From contig JAQFVV010012395.1 in the NCBI GenBank assembly GCA_028023455.1, forward strand, positions 10,166,154-10,230,153: a stretch of DNA of 64,000 bases, given 5' to 3'. The notes beneath the pieces are model-generated. The model was not told the origin of the DNA, made no database searches, and saw only the letters and a program-made list of their open reading frames with translations. Of the stretch, positions 22,378 through 34,424 are shown in pieces. Source of the DNA: Epiperipatus broadwayi (taxonomy: Eukaryota; Onychophora; Udeonychophora; Euonychophora; Peripatidae). Positions within the stretch are counted from its first letter, which is position 1. Every line of letters begins with the position of its first letter. A program made the translations under genes and the position numbers.

Positions 22378-25300
22378 ATATATATATATTGTACCAGGGA
22401 AAACTGAATGTAAGTAGGCATCAAGTGTAAATTATGAATTGTGATGAATCAAGAAATCAGGTGAAGCTCAGGGTTTTTTGCTAGTACAATTTATGCTAAC
22501 AATAAAGAAAGCTACAATAATAATAATGATAATAATCATTAAAAACATTATAAAGTATAACTGAGTAACATTTTAAGAGGAGGAGAAACCTCAAACCATT
22601 CTTGCAAAATTTTCAAAGCTCCCAATATTCATAGCACACATCACAAAGTAATCAGAATACATTAACTTCTTTACTTATAATATATAAAAAAAATTATTAT
22701 CCCCTTCCAATATAATCTTACAGATCCAACTTCCTCTTCATCATCTTAAGACTACAATCAGATCCATATTTTAATAAAATAATCATCTTTTATAAATCTT
22801 ATTGATTTGTTTATGCCACTTTGTTTATTCTTTGGCAATAAATATAAGTTCTTATTTTAAAGAACTATGGTATTATGATCTCAGGGTTTTTATATTATAT
22901 TTTAATGTTAAATGTTGTCAATATTTTACTTTATGGACATGTTGTTAAAACAGTGAATGATATCCTCATGATAAACATGAGAAGATATACATTTAGTCTA
23001 CAGATTAATGTCTACCTATTATCTAGTAATAATGAAAAAATTTAATAAAATATTTAATTAGAACAAACATGCATAAAACTCTAAATTTAGAATAGTACAA
23101 TAGTCTTCTAGGATAGCATTCGAATACCAAGAGTGGAAAAAGGATTTTATGGCCAATCAAAATATTCATCAACAACTTAATTCATTTTATGTACATGAAA
23201 ATAGGCAATGATTGACTGTAAAAGCAGTTTTAATTAAATAAATTGCAGTTTTAAATTACAGTGATCAATAGAATGAAATGAATGTTTTATTTCAATTGCA
23301 TTTTTCTTATCTTCAAAATCATCATCATTAAATAGTTTAATACTTCATTTGTGTGACTGTACTTTGAATAAATAGCATGAAAATATCTGCATTGTAAATT
23401 ACAGAATGTTTAGATTCTTGGATATTGATTGGAAAATACCAAGACATTATAGAGACACTACATAAGACTTAACAATGAAAATAACATTTATTTTACAATA
23501 AACAAATTTTATAAATATGAACACCAGGGGAAGTCTGTTACCAAATTTTCAAAACACTGTTACAATACTTCAATGCAGTTGTTTACAGGAGAATACTTTT
23601 ACAATTTAAACTTATTTAAAATTAATAAATTAAATGAATAAATTAAATATCCATGAGCTATGATGGTCTTAGGTGGACAAGTATATCTCATAAGTCAAAG
23701 ATTATTACAAGAAATTTTCATCCTTAAAGTTAAATAGTTATTATCACTAAAATATTTGATGTCTTTAAAGTGGTAGAACTTTACTAAATTATATACAAAT
23801 TTACAGCACAAGCTTTATAGCTTTGTGCATAAAATCTGTGCCCTAAAACAATTTTTACAATTTTATAATCTATATCTTTCACTAATTTATGTATTACTTA
23901 TCAATTTTATGTTTTTTTTTAATTGCTGAAGTTGTATTAAATCATTAAATTATTCTCAGAGATTTACACATATACACTCATATACTCTATGCTATTGTCC
24001 CAACAATGAGTAAACCTGAATGACATTTAAATCTCACCAATCCAGTGATGACTTGCTTCTGAACGATGATGATGATGCATATTGCTTATTTAGGCTAAAG
24101 ATATAATTTTTTTAATTTTGAATCTAAGTTATTATTGGTTTTATCTCATGTAGTGCTGGCTAAACACAGCTAAACAGGTTTACACATCAAAACTCTCAGT
24201 TTATCTATGCTTAGGGAGTTAAAAGTGCTCCTGAAGAAAGAATGATACACTTTAAAATAACAAACCTATCTATTGTCAATATACTAAAATATACACTACA
24301 CCAGATGGTAAATACAATGTAAAGAAGATATTTACTTCCAAGAGGAAAAGCTAAATAAAGCAATGAATTTAGTGATGGCATGAATTCAAAATATCCATCT
24401 ACTTTCTGAGGGCAAGAAAATATGTTAGGACTCTTGTCTCTAGACATATATAATAAAATAAGGATGAATCACCACAAATATTGGGAACACTAAAAAAATT
24501 TTGTTTTAATAAAGCGTTTTACAAACATAAAACATGAAGAAAATATCACTCAAGAAAAATACCAACAATACCAGAGAGAGTGACCTTCTATCTCCTTATA
24601 AAATTTCTAAATTATTTCAATAGCAACAATGAGAAAGCCAAGCTCCAGCTCCAAATCATCCAAAGATGAAAATAAATTTGCATACCTTGGAAACATACAA
24701 TGATCAGATAACATATATCAAATATATAAGAGAGGAATCAATTCTAAACTCTCAATAAACATAGGACCAAATACCAAATTGATGCATAAAGCCAATAAAG
24801 TAATAATATAATTGCCAAATATGATTGAATGAATGTAGCCTTAAGCAATTAAAAGAACAAAAAATGTACATCATCTTTCATAAACATAAAAGTATTTATT
24901 ATAAAATATACTTCTCATAATAAAGGACAAAGCAATACTCTTTAAAATAGCTTAATACTAAATCTTTATGTAGTATCATGAATAATAATAAGTGAACCTC
25001 TGTCAGGGACTCTAGACCATAACATGTAAAATATTAAAAAAAAAAATTAAAATAGCATATAATAATAAGTTATAAATGCATGACTTAAATCATAAAATTT
25101 TATCAAAATTTTTTTTTTTTATAAAAATATAAAATATTAAAGTTCTTAATCTTGGAGAGATTCTTCTGGTTTGATAGCAAATAAATTAACAAGTAAGTAT
25201 GTTTCTCCAAATGCTGGCAATATAATTTAAAAAGTACATATACATTGACACTTGTCTCCTTTTTTATAAAGACTTCATACATGCACACACAAAGAAAATG

Positions 25301-25555
25301 TGCATAAATGAATGGCTGTCATTTTGTGAATCATCAACATATAATTGACAGGACAGTTTTCAACACTTCTCACAGAAATACTCTGATTTTCTATTTTATC
25401 TAAGGCAGATAATTATTTAAATATAACAATTAATCTTACACATTCTTCTTTTCCAATTTCAGCAAGTTTTCCCAAACAAAATATTTAATATAGTGGTTTG
25501 GTAATAAACTTTGTTCTCCAAATTTAAGCAAGTTCAAAGTAAATATTTAAATATA
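22378..25555. other. AT-rich stretch with nothing recognised
   Basis: Short open frames only, none with coding-like composition. No element boundaries, RNA genes or exons of the ATPase were recognised on either strand. Confidence 0.5.
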
Positions 25556-27165
25556 GCAGTTTTAAGCCAATAAACATCACATGATCTCCATTTCTTATGC
25601 TTGCTTATACCTGTTATTAAAACAGGCAAAACTCTATATGTCTTGCCACTCAATGCAAACCAGAGTAATCAATGGATGCCAGAAGGCTTATGCATAAATT
25701 CTCATCTAGTGCCTACGCATCCAATATCCCCAGTCTAGTTTCTGTTTTGTGGCCTTTGTCAGTGTGGAGCCTTGTATCTGAGAGCACTGCATCGAGATCT
25801 TAGAATCTAATGCGACCCTCCTGCTGCCACCTTTTATCTCTACTTAACTATAAAACTATGAGTTTTTGAAAACACCATAATATTTTTTAATTCAAGCTCA
25901 TTCATTAGCTTATATTGTCATACAGGTCTGAAATCATTTCAGTACCTATACATTTTGGTGATTTTGGTTCTTTAATAACCATAGCACCACTATCCTATTA
26001 GGCAGGATTGGTTTTAAGCCAATAAACATCATATGATCACCATTTCTTATGCTTGCTTATAACTTTTATTAAAACAGGCAAAACTCTCTATACATATTGC
26101 CACTCAGTGCAAGTCAGAGTAATCAATCTATGCCAGAAGGCTTGTGCACAAGCTAGAAACTAGTGTGGGGATGTTGGATGAGTAGGCACTAGATGGGGAT
26201 TTTATGCACAAGCCTTCTGGCATCCATTTACTACTCTGGCTTACACTGAGTGGTAATACATATAGAGAGTTTTCCCTGTTTTAATAACAGTTATAAGCAA
26301 GGTGATCGTGTAATGTTTATTGGCTTAAAACTAATCCTGCATAATAAGATAGTGGTGGCTATGGTTATTAAAAAACCAAAATCACAAAAATGTATAGGTA
26401 CTGAACTGAGTACAGACCTATATGACCATACAAACCAATGAGCTTGAATTGAAAATATTATAGTGTTTTCAATTTAAGACTCATAGTTTTGTAGTTAAGT
26501 AGAGATAAAAGGTGGTTGCTGTAGGGTTTATTAGATCCTAAGATCTAGATGCAGTGCTCTCAAATCCAAGGCTTCTAACTGATAAAAGCCGCAAGCCAGA
26601 AACTAGTCTGGAGATATTGGATGAGTAAACTTTAGATGGGGATTTTATGCACAAGCCTTCTGGCATCCATTGATTACTCTGGCTTACACTGAGTGGCAAT
26701 ACGTATAGAGAGTTTCGCTTGTATTATTAACAGTTATAAGCAACCACAAAAAATAATGATCATGTGATATTTATTGGCTTAAAAACAATTCTGCCTAGTA
26801 GAATAGTGGTGGCTATGATTATTAAAAAAACCAAAGTCACCAAAATGTATAGGTACTGAACTGAGTTCAGACCTATACAACTATATAAGCCAATGAGCTT
26901 GAATTGAAAATATGTGTTTTCAATTTAAGTCTCATAATTTTGTAGTTGAGATAAAGGGTGGCTGCTGGAAGGTTGCATTAGATCTTAAGATCTAGGTGCA
27001 GTACTCGCAGATCCAAGGCTTCTCACTCACACCAGAAGCTAGCCTGGGGATATTGGATGAGTAGGCACTAGGTACGGCCTTCTCACATCCATTGATTACT
27101 CTGGCTTGCACTGAGTGGCAATACGTATAGAGAATTTTGCCTGCTTTAATGTAGCAGTTTTCTAA
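25556..27165. repeat. FB1 fold-back repeat cluster, inverted plus tandem copies
   Basis: A minus-oriented unit (25556-26010) and a partial second one (26010-26140) face plus-oriented units at about 26160-26660 and 26600-27150. Shared landmarks are CAAGCCTTCTGGCATCCATT, TTGGATGAGTAGGCACTAG, GAGTGGCAATACGTATAGAG and GTATAGGTACTGAACTGAGT. The units carry no coding sequence. This looks like repeated insertion, or rolling duplication, of one palindromic element around a centre near 26150. Confidence 0.75.
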
Positions 27166-27949
27166 AGAAAAGAGCAAGTATCTATTAATCATTTAACACT
27201 TCCTAGAATACATAAATTCGTTGTCAAAATTAGTAGCATTTAATCCATAAATGTATTTTGCTAATAGTTTAAACAAGGCAAAAAGTTTTAAATATTTTTA
27301 TTTGAATTAACTTTCTTGAGAGTATAAATTAATTTATCAAGTGTTTTTTTAATCAAGATGATAGATGACTAATTAGTTATTGGTAATAATAAAAAGTCAT
27401 TAGTCTCCAAAACAAATGGTTTTCTTTCTCCTGAATCATTAATTCCAAACTATTTAAATAGACAGCAAAACATTTTAAAAGTTCTGATAATTATTATTAT
27501 CTTAATGGATTATAAAAGAATGTTAAAACTGTTATAGTTAGTATCAACGTAAACTTCCAGTGAATTTACTCTAAATAAGAAATTTAAATGGTTTGTGATA
27601 AACGTAGGACATAAACAAATAATAGTTCTTAAGTGAAATAGATAAATTATGTTTGGTGCCTATGATGTATTGGTTTTGTAGAATAACGTTTTAGTCATCA
27701 GTAAAGCATACCAAATTTTTCTTTCAATATTATTGATTTAGATTTTTGATTATTTTGGAATAAGAAATGTACCACCTGATAAAGTTTTTTTTTTTTTACG
27801 TACTCATTTTAACTGAAACACAGGCTTATTATATACCTGTGTCTATATATGTAATATATAGGCTATATGAGTACAGACTTTCACATGACCCACCACTCTC
27901 CACTCTATCTCATAACACTGATACCTTGAACACATATATGTCGAAAAAA

Positions 27950-28006
27950 TAATTACCGATACATGTATTTTATGCTAAACCAGCAATCATCAAATGGTCC
28001 AAATTA
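27950..28006 (-). ncRNA. decayed hammerhead ribozyme copy
   Basis: It has the same architecture as 28362-28418 but reads TTGATGA in place of CTGATGA and AAAA in place of GAAA, two changes at invariant core bases. Stem I (TAATT/AATTA and CC/GG) and stem II (TGCT/AGCA) can still form. Expected to be inactive. Confidence 0.5.
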
Positions 28007-28361
28007 CCATCTCTACACGTATATGCTATAAGTGCTCCAATAGGTTATGAGATAGAGTGGTGGGTCGTGTGGAAGTCTGCGCTAATATACTCTATATATT
28101 ACATATATAGACTCGGGTATATAATAAGCCTGTGTTTCAGTTATTACATAGTAGAAATGTCTGCCCATCCCTTGTATATGTGTTAAATGGATTATCTTTG
28201 TACATGAGGTGTCAGATGACTTTAGATCAACATTGGTATGGCCTTTGAGCATTCCATCATCAGATTTTCAATTGGATGGACGGTTAAAGAGTTGGAGTGT
28301 GAAGTAGATTGGCTATCTTAATATATATCTGAGCACTTATAGCATATAGGTGTAGAGATGG

Positions 28362-28418
28362 TAATCTGGACCAACTGATGATTGTTGGTTTAGCAAGAAA
28401 TATGTATATTGGTGATTA
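28362..28418 (+). ncRNA. hammerhead ribozyme candidate, minimal type I
   Basis: In order: stem I 5' strand TAATC (28362-28366), internal loop TGGA, CCAA (28371-28374); core CTGATGA (28375-28381); stem II TTGTT / AGCAA with loop GGTTT (28382-28396); GAAA (28397-28400); stem III of three pairs (A-U, U-A, A-U) with a two-base loop within TATGTATA; triplet ATA with predicted cleavage after 28408; stem I 3' strand TTGG (28409-28412), T bulge, GATTA (28414-28418). All invariant core bases are present. The basal stem II pair is U-A rather than the usual G-C, which could lower activity. The very short stem III and internal loop in stem I match PLE and retrozyme hammerheads. Confidence 0.6.
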
Positions 28419-29454
28419 TTTATATTTTTCGACATATATGTGTTCAAGTCTATCAGTGTTATGAGATAGAGTGGTGAGTCGTGTGAAAGTCTGGACTCAT
28501 ATACCCTGTATACTCATTTTACTTGGGGGGGGGGGAATAAAGTTTTTTTTTAATTGTACTTTTACTTTAATTATTAAAGCTTTTAACTTCTGCTGGTAAT
28601 TCTCATAAAAATCATGGATAAAAAAAATCATCATTAACATGTGTGTATGCACCTTTTTTTTTTGCTTGCTAATGTCAATCATTTTGATTGACAGGAAACA
28701 TCCTTTCTTCTCAATTTTTCAATCTTCAGATTAACTGTTAATTAGTATGTAATTGCAAAAAAAATAAGTTTATGATTTTGTGTTGGGTTGTAGGTTGCCA
28801 ATCCCAGCTTTTTACATTAGCTATTTTTTGAGCTGTTAATATTTTTCCAACATTGCTAGAAATTCTGAGAGAAGTTAACATAGCTTCCAGATGAAAATAA
28901 TAGTATTAATAATTATTTAATAACTATGCTAGAATGGAGATTAAATTTTACTTTAATACATATACATTAACTATCCTAAGTCCATGTTTACATTTATTAT
29001 CTTCTATTTGATTTATTAAAGGTGAGATTCTTTCTTTATACTTGTAGAGTTGATTATTAGTTTAATGATTATTAATGGCCACATTTTCATTGGTTGGTAT
29101 ATTAATTTCACTCTAAATTCCTATTAATATTGGCAAAGTAAAAATATCAAACTTAAAGAATAAGGGGATATGTTCTATTCTTGAACCTTTGTTAACATTT
29201 ACTTATACACTGTATTGCTTAGCACAGTGGTAAAGTATCAGGCTTTGAAATATAAAGTCCAAGGATCAATTCCATTTCTGGAATTTCCTGCATTGGATTT
29301 TCTTTATGAATACCTGAGCAGTAAAGCCATTTTCATCATTTATTTATAACCTGATGAAGAGCGGTTTATTTTTCTCCATTACATAATTATCAACCTATAC
29401 TAATTTTATATTTATATATGTATATTGGTAAATATTTTATGAAGTCAATACATG

Positions 29455-30080
29455 TTGAATAGATCATCAAAATTATACCATATTCACACCTCAATCAGAA
29501 TAGCCAAGAAAATAAACTCTAAACACTATACCTATGGTTTCACTGCTACAAGCAGACTTCTCAAGTTTAAAGAACTACAAAATAAGAACATGTTTAAACT
29601 GAACATTACCCACAGTTCCACGTACCTCCCATATATCCTTAATATTAAAATAACTTTTAAATAAGATATTTATTTCCAACCTTATTTTTATGTACATAAA
29701 AGTAAGGTTAAAAATAAATATCTTCGTTTTGTCTTATATATCCATGTAAAATATACAGGCCAGATTATCAATTTTGATGAAGCTAAGGTTGTCTTCTTTA
29801 AGAGAAATGAAATAAAAAGAAGCATTAAAGAATCTTTATTATTAAAAATTTATCATTCTGAAACAGTTAACTTATTTAAAGTTCTTTTAATATTAAGGGT
29901 GGATGAGAGGTAAATGGAATTGTGGGTAATGTTTAGTTTAAATATGTTGTTATTTTGTAGTTCTTTACACTTGAGAAATCTTCTTGTAGCAACGAAACCA
30001 TTGGTAGTGTTTTAGAGTTTATTTTCTTGGCTAGTCTAGTTGTGTTGTAAATTTGGTGTAATTTTGATTATTTATTAACT
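29455..30080. mobile_element. palindromic PLE 3' end with GIY-YIG remnant
   Basis: Left arm 29459-29663 is the reverse complement of right arm 29865-30070, and a second hairpin (29665-29712) is nested between. The plus-strand frame from about 29745 reads HVKYTGQIINFDEAKVVFF, KRNEIKRSIKESLLL and on to a stop near 29912. This is the C-terminal half of a PLE GIY-YIG nuclease (distal Arg/Lys-rich helix with the conserved Glu). The N-terminal GIY and YIG strands are missing. The arms carry the hammerhead-like TTGAGAA...GAAACC motif. Confidence 0.7.
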
Positions 30081-30241
30081 AGTTTAGCTTTATGTTTTTA
30101 ACGTTTATATGTTGAATATATATATATATAATAAATGTGATTTGTGTGAATATATGTTTATATTTAGATGTACTTAATGTTACTATTTAAACCATTTTTA
30201 GTTATTGACGGTTTAATATATATATATATAAATGATTTTTA

Positions 30242-30463
30242 GGGTAAAACCGTGTGTTATTTTCTATTATATAACAATATTTTGATAAACTAGCATCTGC
30301 CATTGTCAAGGTAAACTCTTCACCATGTGTTATTTTCTATTATATACCGATATTTCGATGAACTAACATCTGCCATTGTCAAGGTTACCTTGACAATGGT
30401 GGATGCTAGTTCATCGAAATATCGGTATATAATAGAAAATAACACAGTTTTACCCAAAAAATC
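30242..30463. repeat. inverted repeat with duplicated left arm, just upstream of an ATPase exon
   Basis: Two direct left units (30242-30313 and 30324-30386), each ending CATCTGCCATTGTCAAGG, face one inverted right unit (30387-30463) that begins TTACCTTGACAATGG and includes TTCATCGAAATATCGG. The outer end lies only about 65 bp before the splice acceptor at 30528-30529. Non-coding. Confidence 0.75.
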
Positions 30464-30529
30464 ATTTATCTACATCATACACCCGTGAAAACATTAAATA
30501 TAATATATGGTATATATATTTGTTTTTAG

Positions 30530-30643
30530 TTGTATTTAGGAATTGTATTAACAGCAGTAGTTGTTATAACAGGTGTTTTTTCATATTACCAAGAAGCAAA
30601 AAGTTCAAAAATTATGGATTCATTTAAAAATATGGTACCACAG
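30530..30643 (+). CDS. ATP1A: Na+/K+-ATPase alpha subunit, exon with M2 segment
   Basis: The 114-bp exon runs from TTTTTAG to GTAAGA, phase 0 at both ends, and encodes 38 residues ([20 protein letters not shown] to SFKNMVPQ). This is the second transmembrane helix and the start of the cytosolic actuator domain. The catalytic alpha subunit exchanges three Na+ for two K+ per ATP at the plasma membrane. The peptide is nearly identical to animal alpha subunits, and the exon length equals the vertebrate ATP1A exon as I remember it. The preceding exon (with the QLFGGF region and M1) was not found in 1-30529, so the upstream intron is long or leaves the window. Confidence 0.95.
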
Positions 30644-31054
30644 GTAAGACTAAATGTCTTGTTTAGATATTTATACTATGCACTTTAAATTAAGTAAGGG
30701 CATTCAAGATATAAATATTTTTTAAAAATTATTATTATTTTGAAATAATAAATATAATAAGTTTCTTATTCTTTTAATTTTTTTCTTTTTTTAAAAAAAA
30801 GCACCATTGATTGTGTGTTGAAGTCATTAAATGAGTCAGACTATTTGTGCAGAAGTACTATTATATAAATATTTGTCATTGGAAATTTGGCCATAATTGA
30901 TTGAGGCAGTATTTATTATTATTTATGAAAGTGTTTGAATATAATTGGTTTCATTGAATAAAGTGTGATGATGTCCATCAAAAACTTTTATGCCACATAA
31001 TTCCTAATGAAAGATATCAGTTTTCACTATATGTTTTGTAGATCGCAATCTTTT

Positions 31055-31162
31055 TTTTTTCATATGTCATAGCATCGGCCGGGACGCGAACCCACAACCG
31101 TCTGCAACCAACTACTTGCTTGCATGGCGGCTGCGATACCTCTCGGCTAACAACGCAAGACT
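31055..31162 (-). repeat. tRNA-derived SINE, copy 2
   Basis: On the minus strand: GTTAGCCGAGAGGT-type A-box region, B-box GGTTCGCGTCC, CGATGCTATGACATATG and an A tail. Flanked by a perfect 16-bp target-site duplication TAGATCGCAATCTTTT (31039-31054 and 31163-31178). It lies in the ATPase intron, antisense to the gene. Confidence 0.9.
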
Positions 31163-31179
31163 TAGATCGCAATCTTTTA

Positions 31180-34100
31180 CATGATTTTCAACAAATAAAG
31201 CAATTTAAGACAATGGAGCTCTTTCACAATTTAATAGATAAATGAAATATAATTATGTTTTATTCACAATTAATTACTTAAACTTTTGACTTTTAATCAC
31301 TAGACTTTAGCTAATTGCGTCTTGTAATTGGATTCTGAATTAAGTAAAAAATACTATTATCTAATTTAGGAGTCAAAATAGAAGTCATTTCCATTTTTTT
31401 TAAATCAAATGTAGATTTTTGTTTGAAATCATATAACCAAAATGAAGTTATAATTTGTTTTAGTTTATTAAAAAATCATAATAATGATTAGAAAATGGAA
31501 AAAGAGAGAAAAATATCAAAAACAATATAAAAATTGTTAAAACTTCCTAATAAAGGCATTTTAAAATTTTAGAACAAAAATACTATAACACACTCAATAA
31601 ACAGATGTTCTTGCATTGAAGGTCTAACAATAGTCGTATAAGACTTAGAACAAAAAATATCATAACAGATTCACTAGATAAATGTTCCAGGATTGAAGAC
31701 CAACCTATCACTTCTGGTGTTAAATTTCATATGATTTACTAAGCAACTTTTTTAAAAAATTCATTGATGGGGTCATAAAGTTTGAAGACTTGAACAAATG
31801 TGAATCATTGAAAAAGGCCCTCTGGAATTACAACTGTCTCTAATATCCATCTAATCTTTTTCCAATGCATTTGGATCAGGCAGTAGTTTATAAAACTATT
31901 ACTACACATTTTTAATTATTTAAAAATAATTCTCTCAACTTTATATTATTGTAACAATCTAAATATACATTATTTAACTTCACTACCTGTTTACAAGATC
32001 TTTTACAAACAAATAAAAAGCTGAATTAGCTTTTCAACTGCTGTCTAAAATTTTAAATAAACCATAAATAGATAATGCTAATAATGGAGCAGATATAAAT
32101 AAGCCGAGATGGTACAGCAGGCCAACTCAATAAACTATATATATATACACACAGACACACAAGGTAGAATTATTTTCTAATCATTATTAGTAACTATCCT
32201 AAACCTCCATAATTCACAATATAACAAATACAATATACGTAATGCTTAAGTAGTAAACAAATATCGTAACTACATATAATTTTAATTTTTTGATAGCTTG
32301 AATATAGTTGTAATAATGCTGAAGTAATGTAAACCTCCAGTAAGTTATATGTAAACTAACTGTCAATAAACATAAAGTATAGAATGATCATCTATACTTT
32401 AGCTTGGATTGAATATAAGATATTGGCATGCATTATTACAAATATATTCAAACTATCAAAAAGTTATATTTAGATTTATTAAATGAAGATTAATATTAAG
32501 TAGTAGTTAAATATGAGGCTTAACCTTTCTCTCTTATTAGTTTTAGTGATAATTGTCCTGAAATTAGATTAGTATATATAAAACATGCTCTCTATGCTAA
32601 TAAGTCAATAAATGTTATGCTTATATACAATGCAAACTAAAGTATAGATCGCTCATTCTATACTTTACCCTTATTGATGGTTAGTTTATACATAGCTTGT
32701 TGGATGTTTTCAGTACTTCCACATTATTAAAACTATATATCTTCATTATACACTTACCTTGCCGATTCACTAATTTTTTACAAACAGATTAAAATTAATT
32801 CATTTTTTATTATGTATTTAAGATTTTAAATAGACCCCAAACAAACAATGTTAGTAATAGAATGAATTTAAATAAACTGAGATGTTACTATACTTGATAA
32901 ACTTTCTATTTTATATTTTTATGGCATAAACAATTTCTAATTATTTTAAAAATTGTCAGTTCTTGTGATATATGCCACTTTCATTGCATTTATTATATAG
33001 ACAATTGTGGATGTTTGCATGTGTATTCAATATCTTGCTATGCCATGTTGCTTATGTAGACTTAGATTTTTTTGTCTATTTATAAAAGACTGAAAATAGA
33101 TGGCACTGCTAAATAATGTATATATAAATTGTTGTGATATTTGTTTATATAAATGCCAGTTTTGTGTTATGTATATTTGTATTTGACATATAGTAGTTTA
33201 TAAAAGTTAATAAAATGATTAAAAATTAATTATAACTTTGCAAATGTAAATAGAAAAGATACCAAGTGGAGTTGCAGCGATGTTTCAGCTTAATTTAGAT
33301 TCACCTTTATTGTTAATCATTGTTTATTTACATTCTATTTAAAATCTTAGATGACAGATAATAATAAATACATTTTTTATATACTTGCAAAAGAGTTTAT
33401 AAACTATTAGGTTCAGCCGAATAATGTATATGTATATTATTGTATTTATTTCTTTTAAGTTTTTTATGAAAGCCAATTTAGCATTATGTATATTTGTATT
33501 AATTATTAATTCTAATAAACACTTAATACTAATATATCTTACATAAAATTTTCTCAGTCTATTCTTAACATGAGCATTCAGTGTTTACTAATTACTCAAA
33601 CTTACAAAAGATGGCGCTGGAGTAAGATGAAGAAAACTACTCGTGAAAGTATATATTAAGAATAAATTGAGAAAATCATGTAATATTTCACTGGTATAGA
33701 AAATTGAGCTCATAGTTGCTGATCAGATGTCAGATCTATACAAGTGAGATAATTGAATTCAAAACCTTAAAGTTTTATCTTTTTTACTTAAGGGTATTAA
33801 TCTGATAGTATAAAAAGTTAATGGTGATTATTGAATATCATAAGTCCTCAAAACAAAAATTCCAAACTGATCTGGAGGTGAGGTTTTTATAATATTATCA
33901 TCTAATATCCATTGATTAATATTCCAGTAGATGCTGTGATAGAGAAGAGAGAATGAAATTGTTCTAGAATTCATATGTAAAATGGAGGTGAAAACTTTAC
34001 AGATGTGAAGATTTAAATGTTTAAAATCAGAATTTTATTTAGTTCGCTTTAGTAATGATCAATAAAAGAGTGTTGAAATATTGCAGAATTATATCTAACT

Positions 34101-34400
34101 CAAAATATCATGATTTCTGCATACACATTACTTTTAAATAGAAGTCTCTTTTTTCTGTTTCAGTTCTGCCATAAACTTGAATAATCAATAGAAGCCAGAT
34201 GATAGTGCTTGATAAATCATTACCCAGTGCTTGATGGTGTCTGTTAATTATTCAAGCTCATACAAGATAGCAAAATTGGAGCAGAAGAAATAATTTTCTA
34301 CTTACTTTCTCAACATGTAATTCATATCTTGGTAAAGCTTTGTGTTATTTAATTGACTTGCTTTTTAGTAAGGGTACTTCCATGGTCTATATATATATAT
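31180..34400. other. intronic AT-rich sequence
   Basis: No gene or RNA recognised. It contains an inverted repeat at 32333-32402 and 32637-32709 (arms around AAAGTATAGAATGA) that may be a small MITE, and weak direct repeats near 33110-33180 and 33420-33500 sharing TATGTATATTTGTATT. Confidence 0.45.
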
Positions 34401-34424
34401 CAAACCTGCCTATCACTATACTAG

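Larger units (their letters stand above)
27805..28500. repeat. hammerhead-bearing fold-back locus
   Basis: A minus-oriented copy (28018 back to about 27805) and a plus-oriented end (28024-28145) share the ATAGAGTGG...GTGAAAGTCTG and TATATAATAAGCCTGTGTTTCAGTT segments. A second plus-oriented copy follows at 28230-28505. The plus copy contains the intact-looking ribozyme at 28362-28418; the minus copy contains a decayed one (28006-27950). All share CACTTATAGCATATA upstream and GACATATATGTGTTCAAG downstream. The 6.63-6.93 kb repeat is a relative. No protein is encoded. Confidence 0.7.

Noticed and set aside
15306-22407. Minus- and plus-strand frames of 70 to 88 residues inside the LTRs
   Set aside because: They recur only because the LTRs are copies of each other; they differ in start and length and lack coding features.
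29341-29380. Another CTGATGA (near 29348)
   Set aside because: No GAAA or matching stems follow at the right distance, so it was not called a hammerhead.
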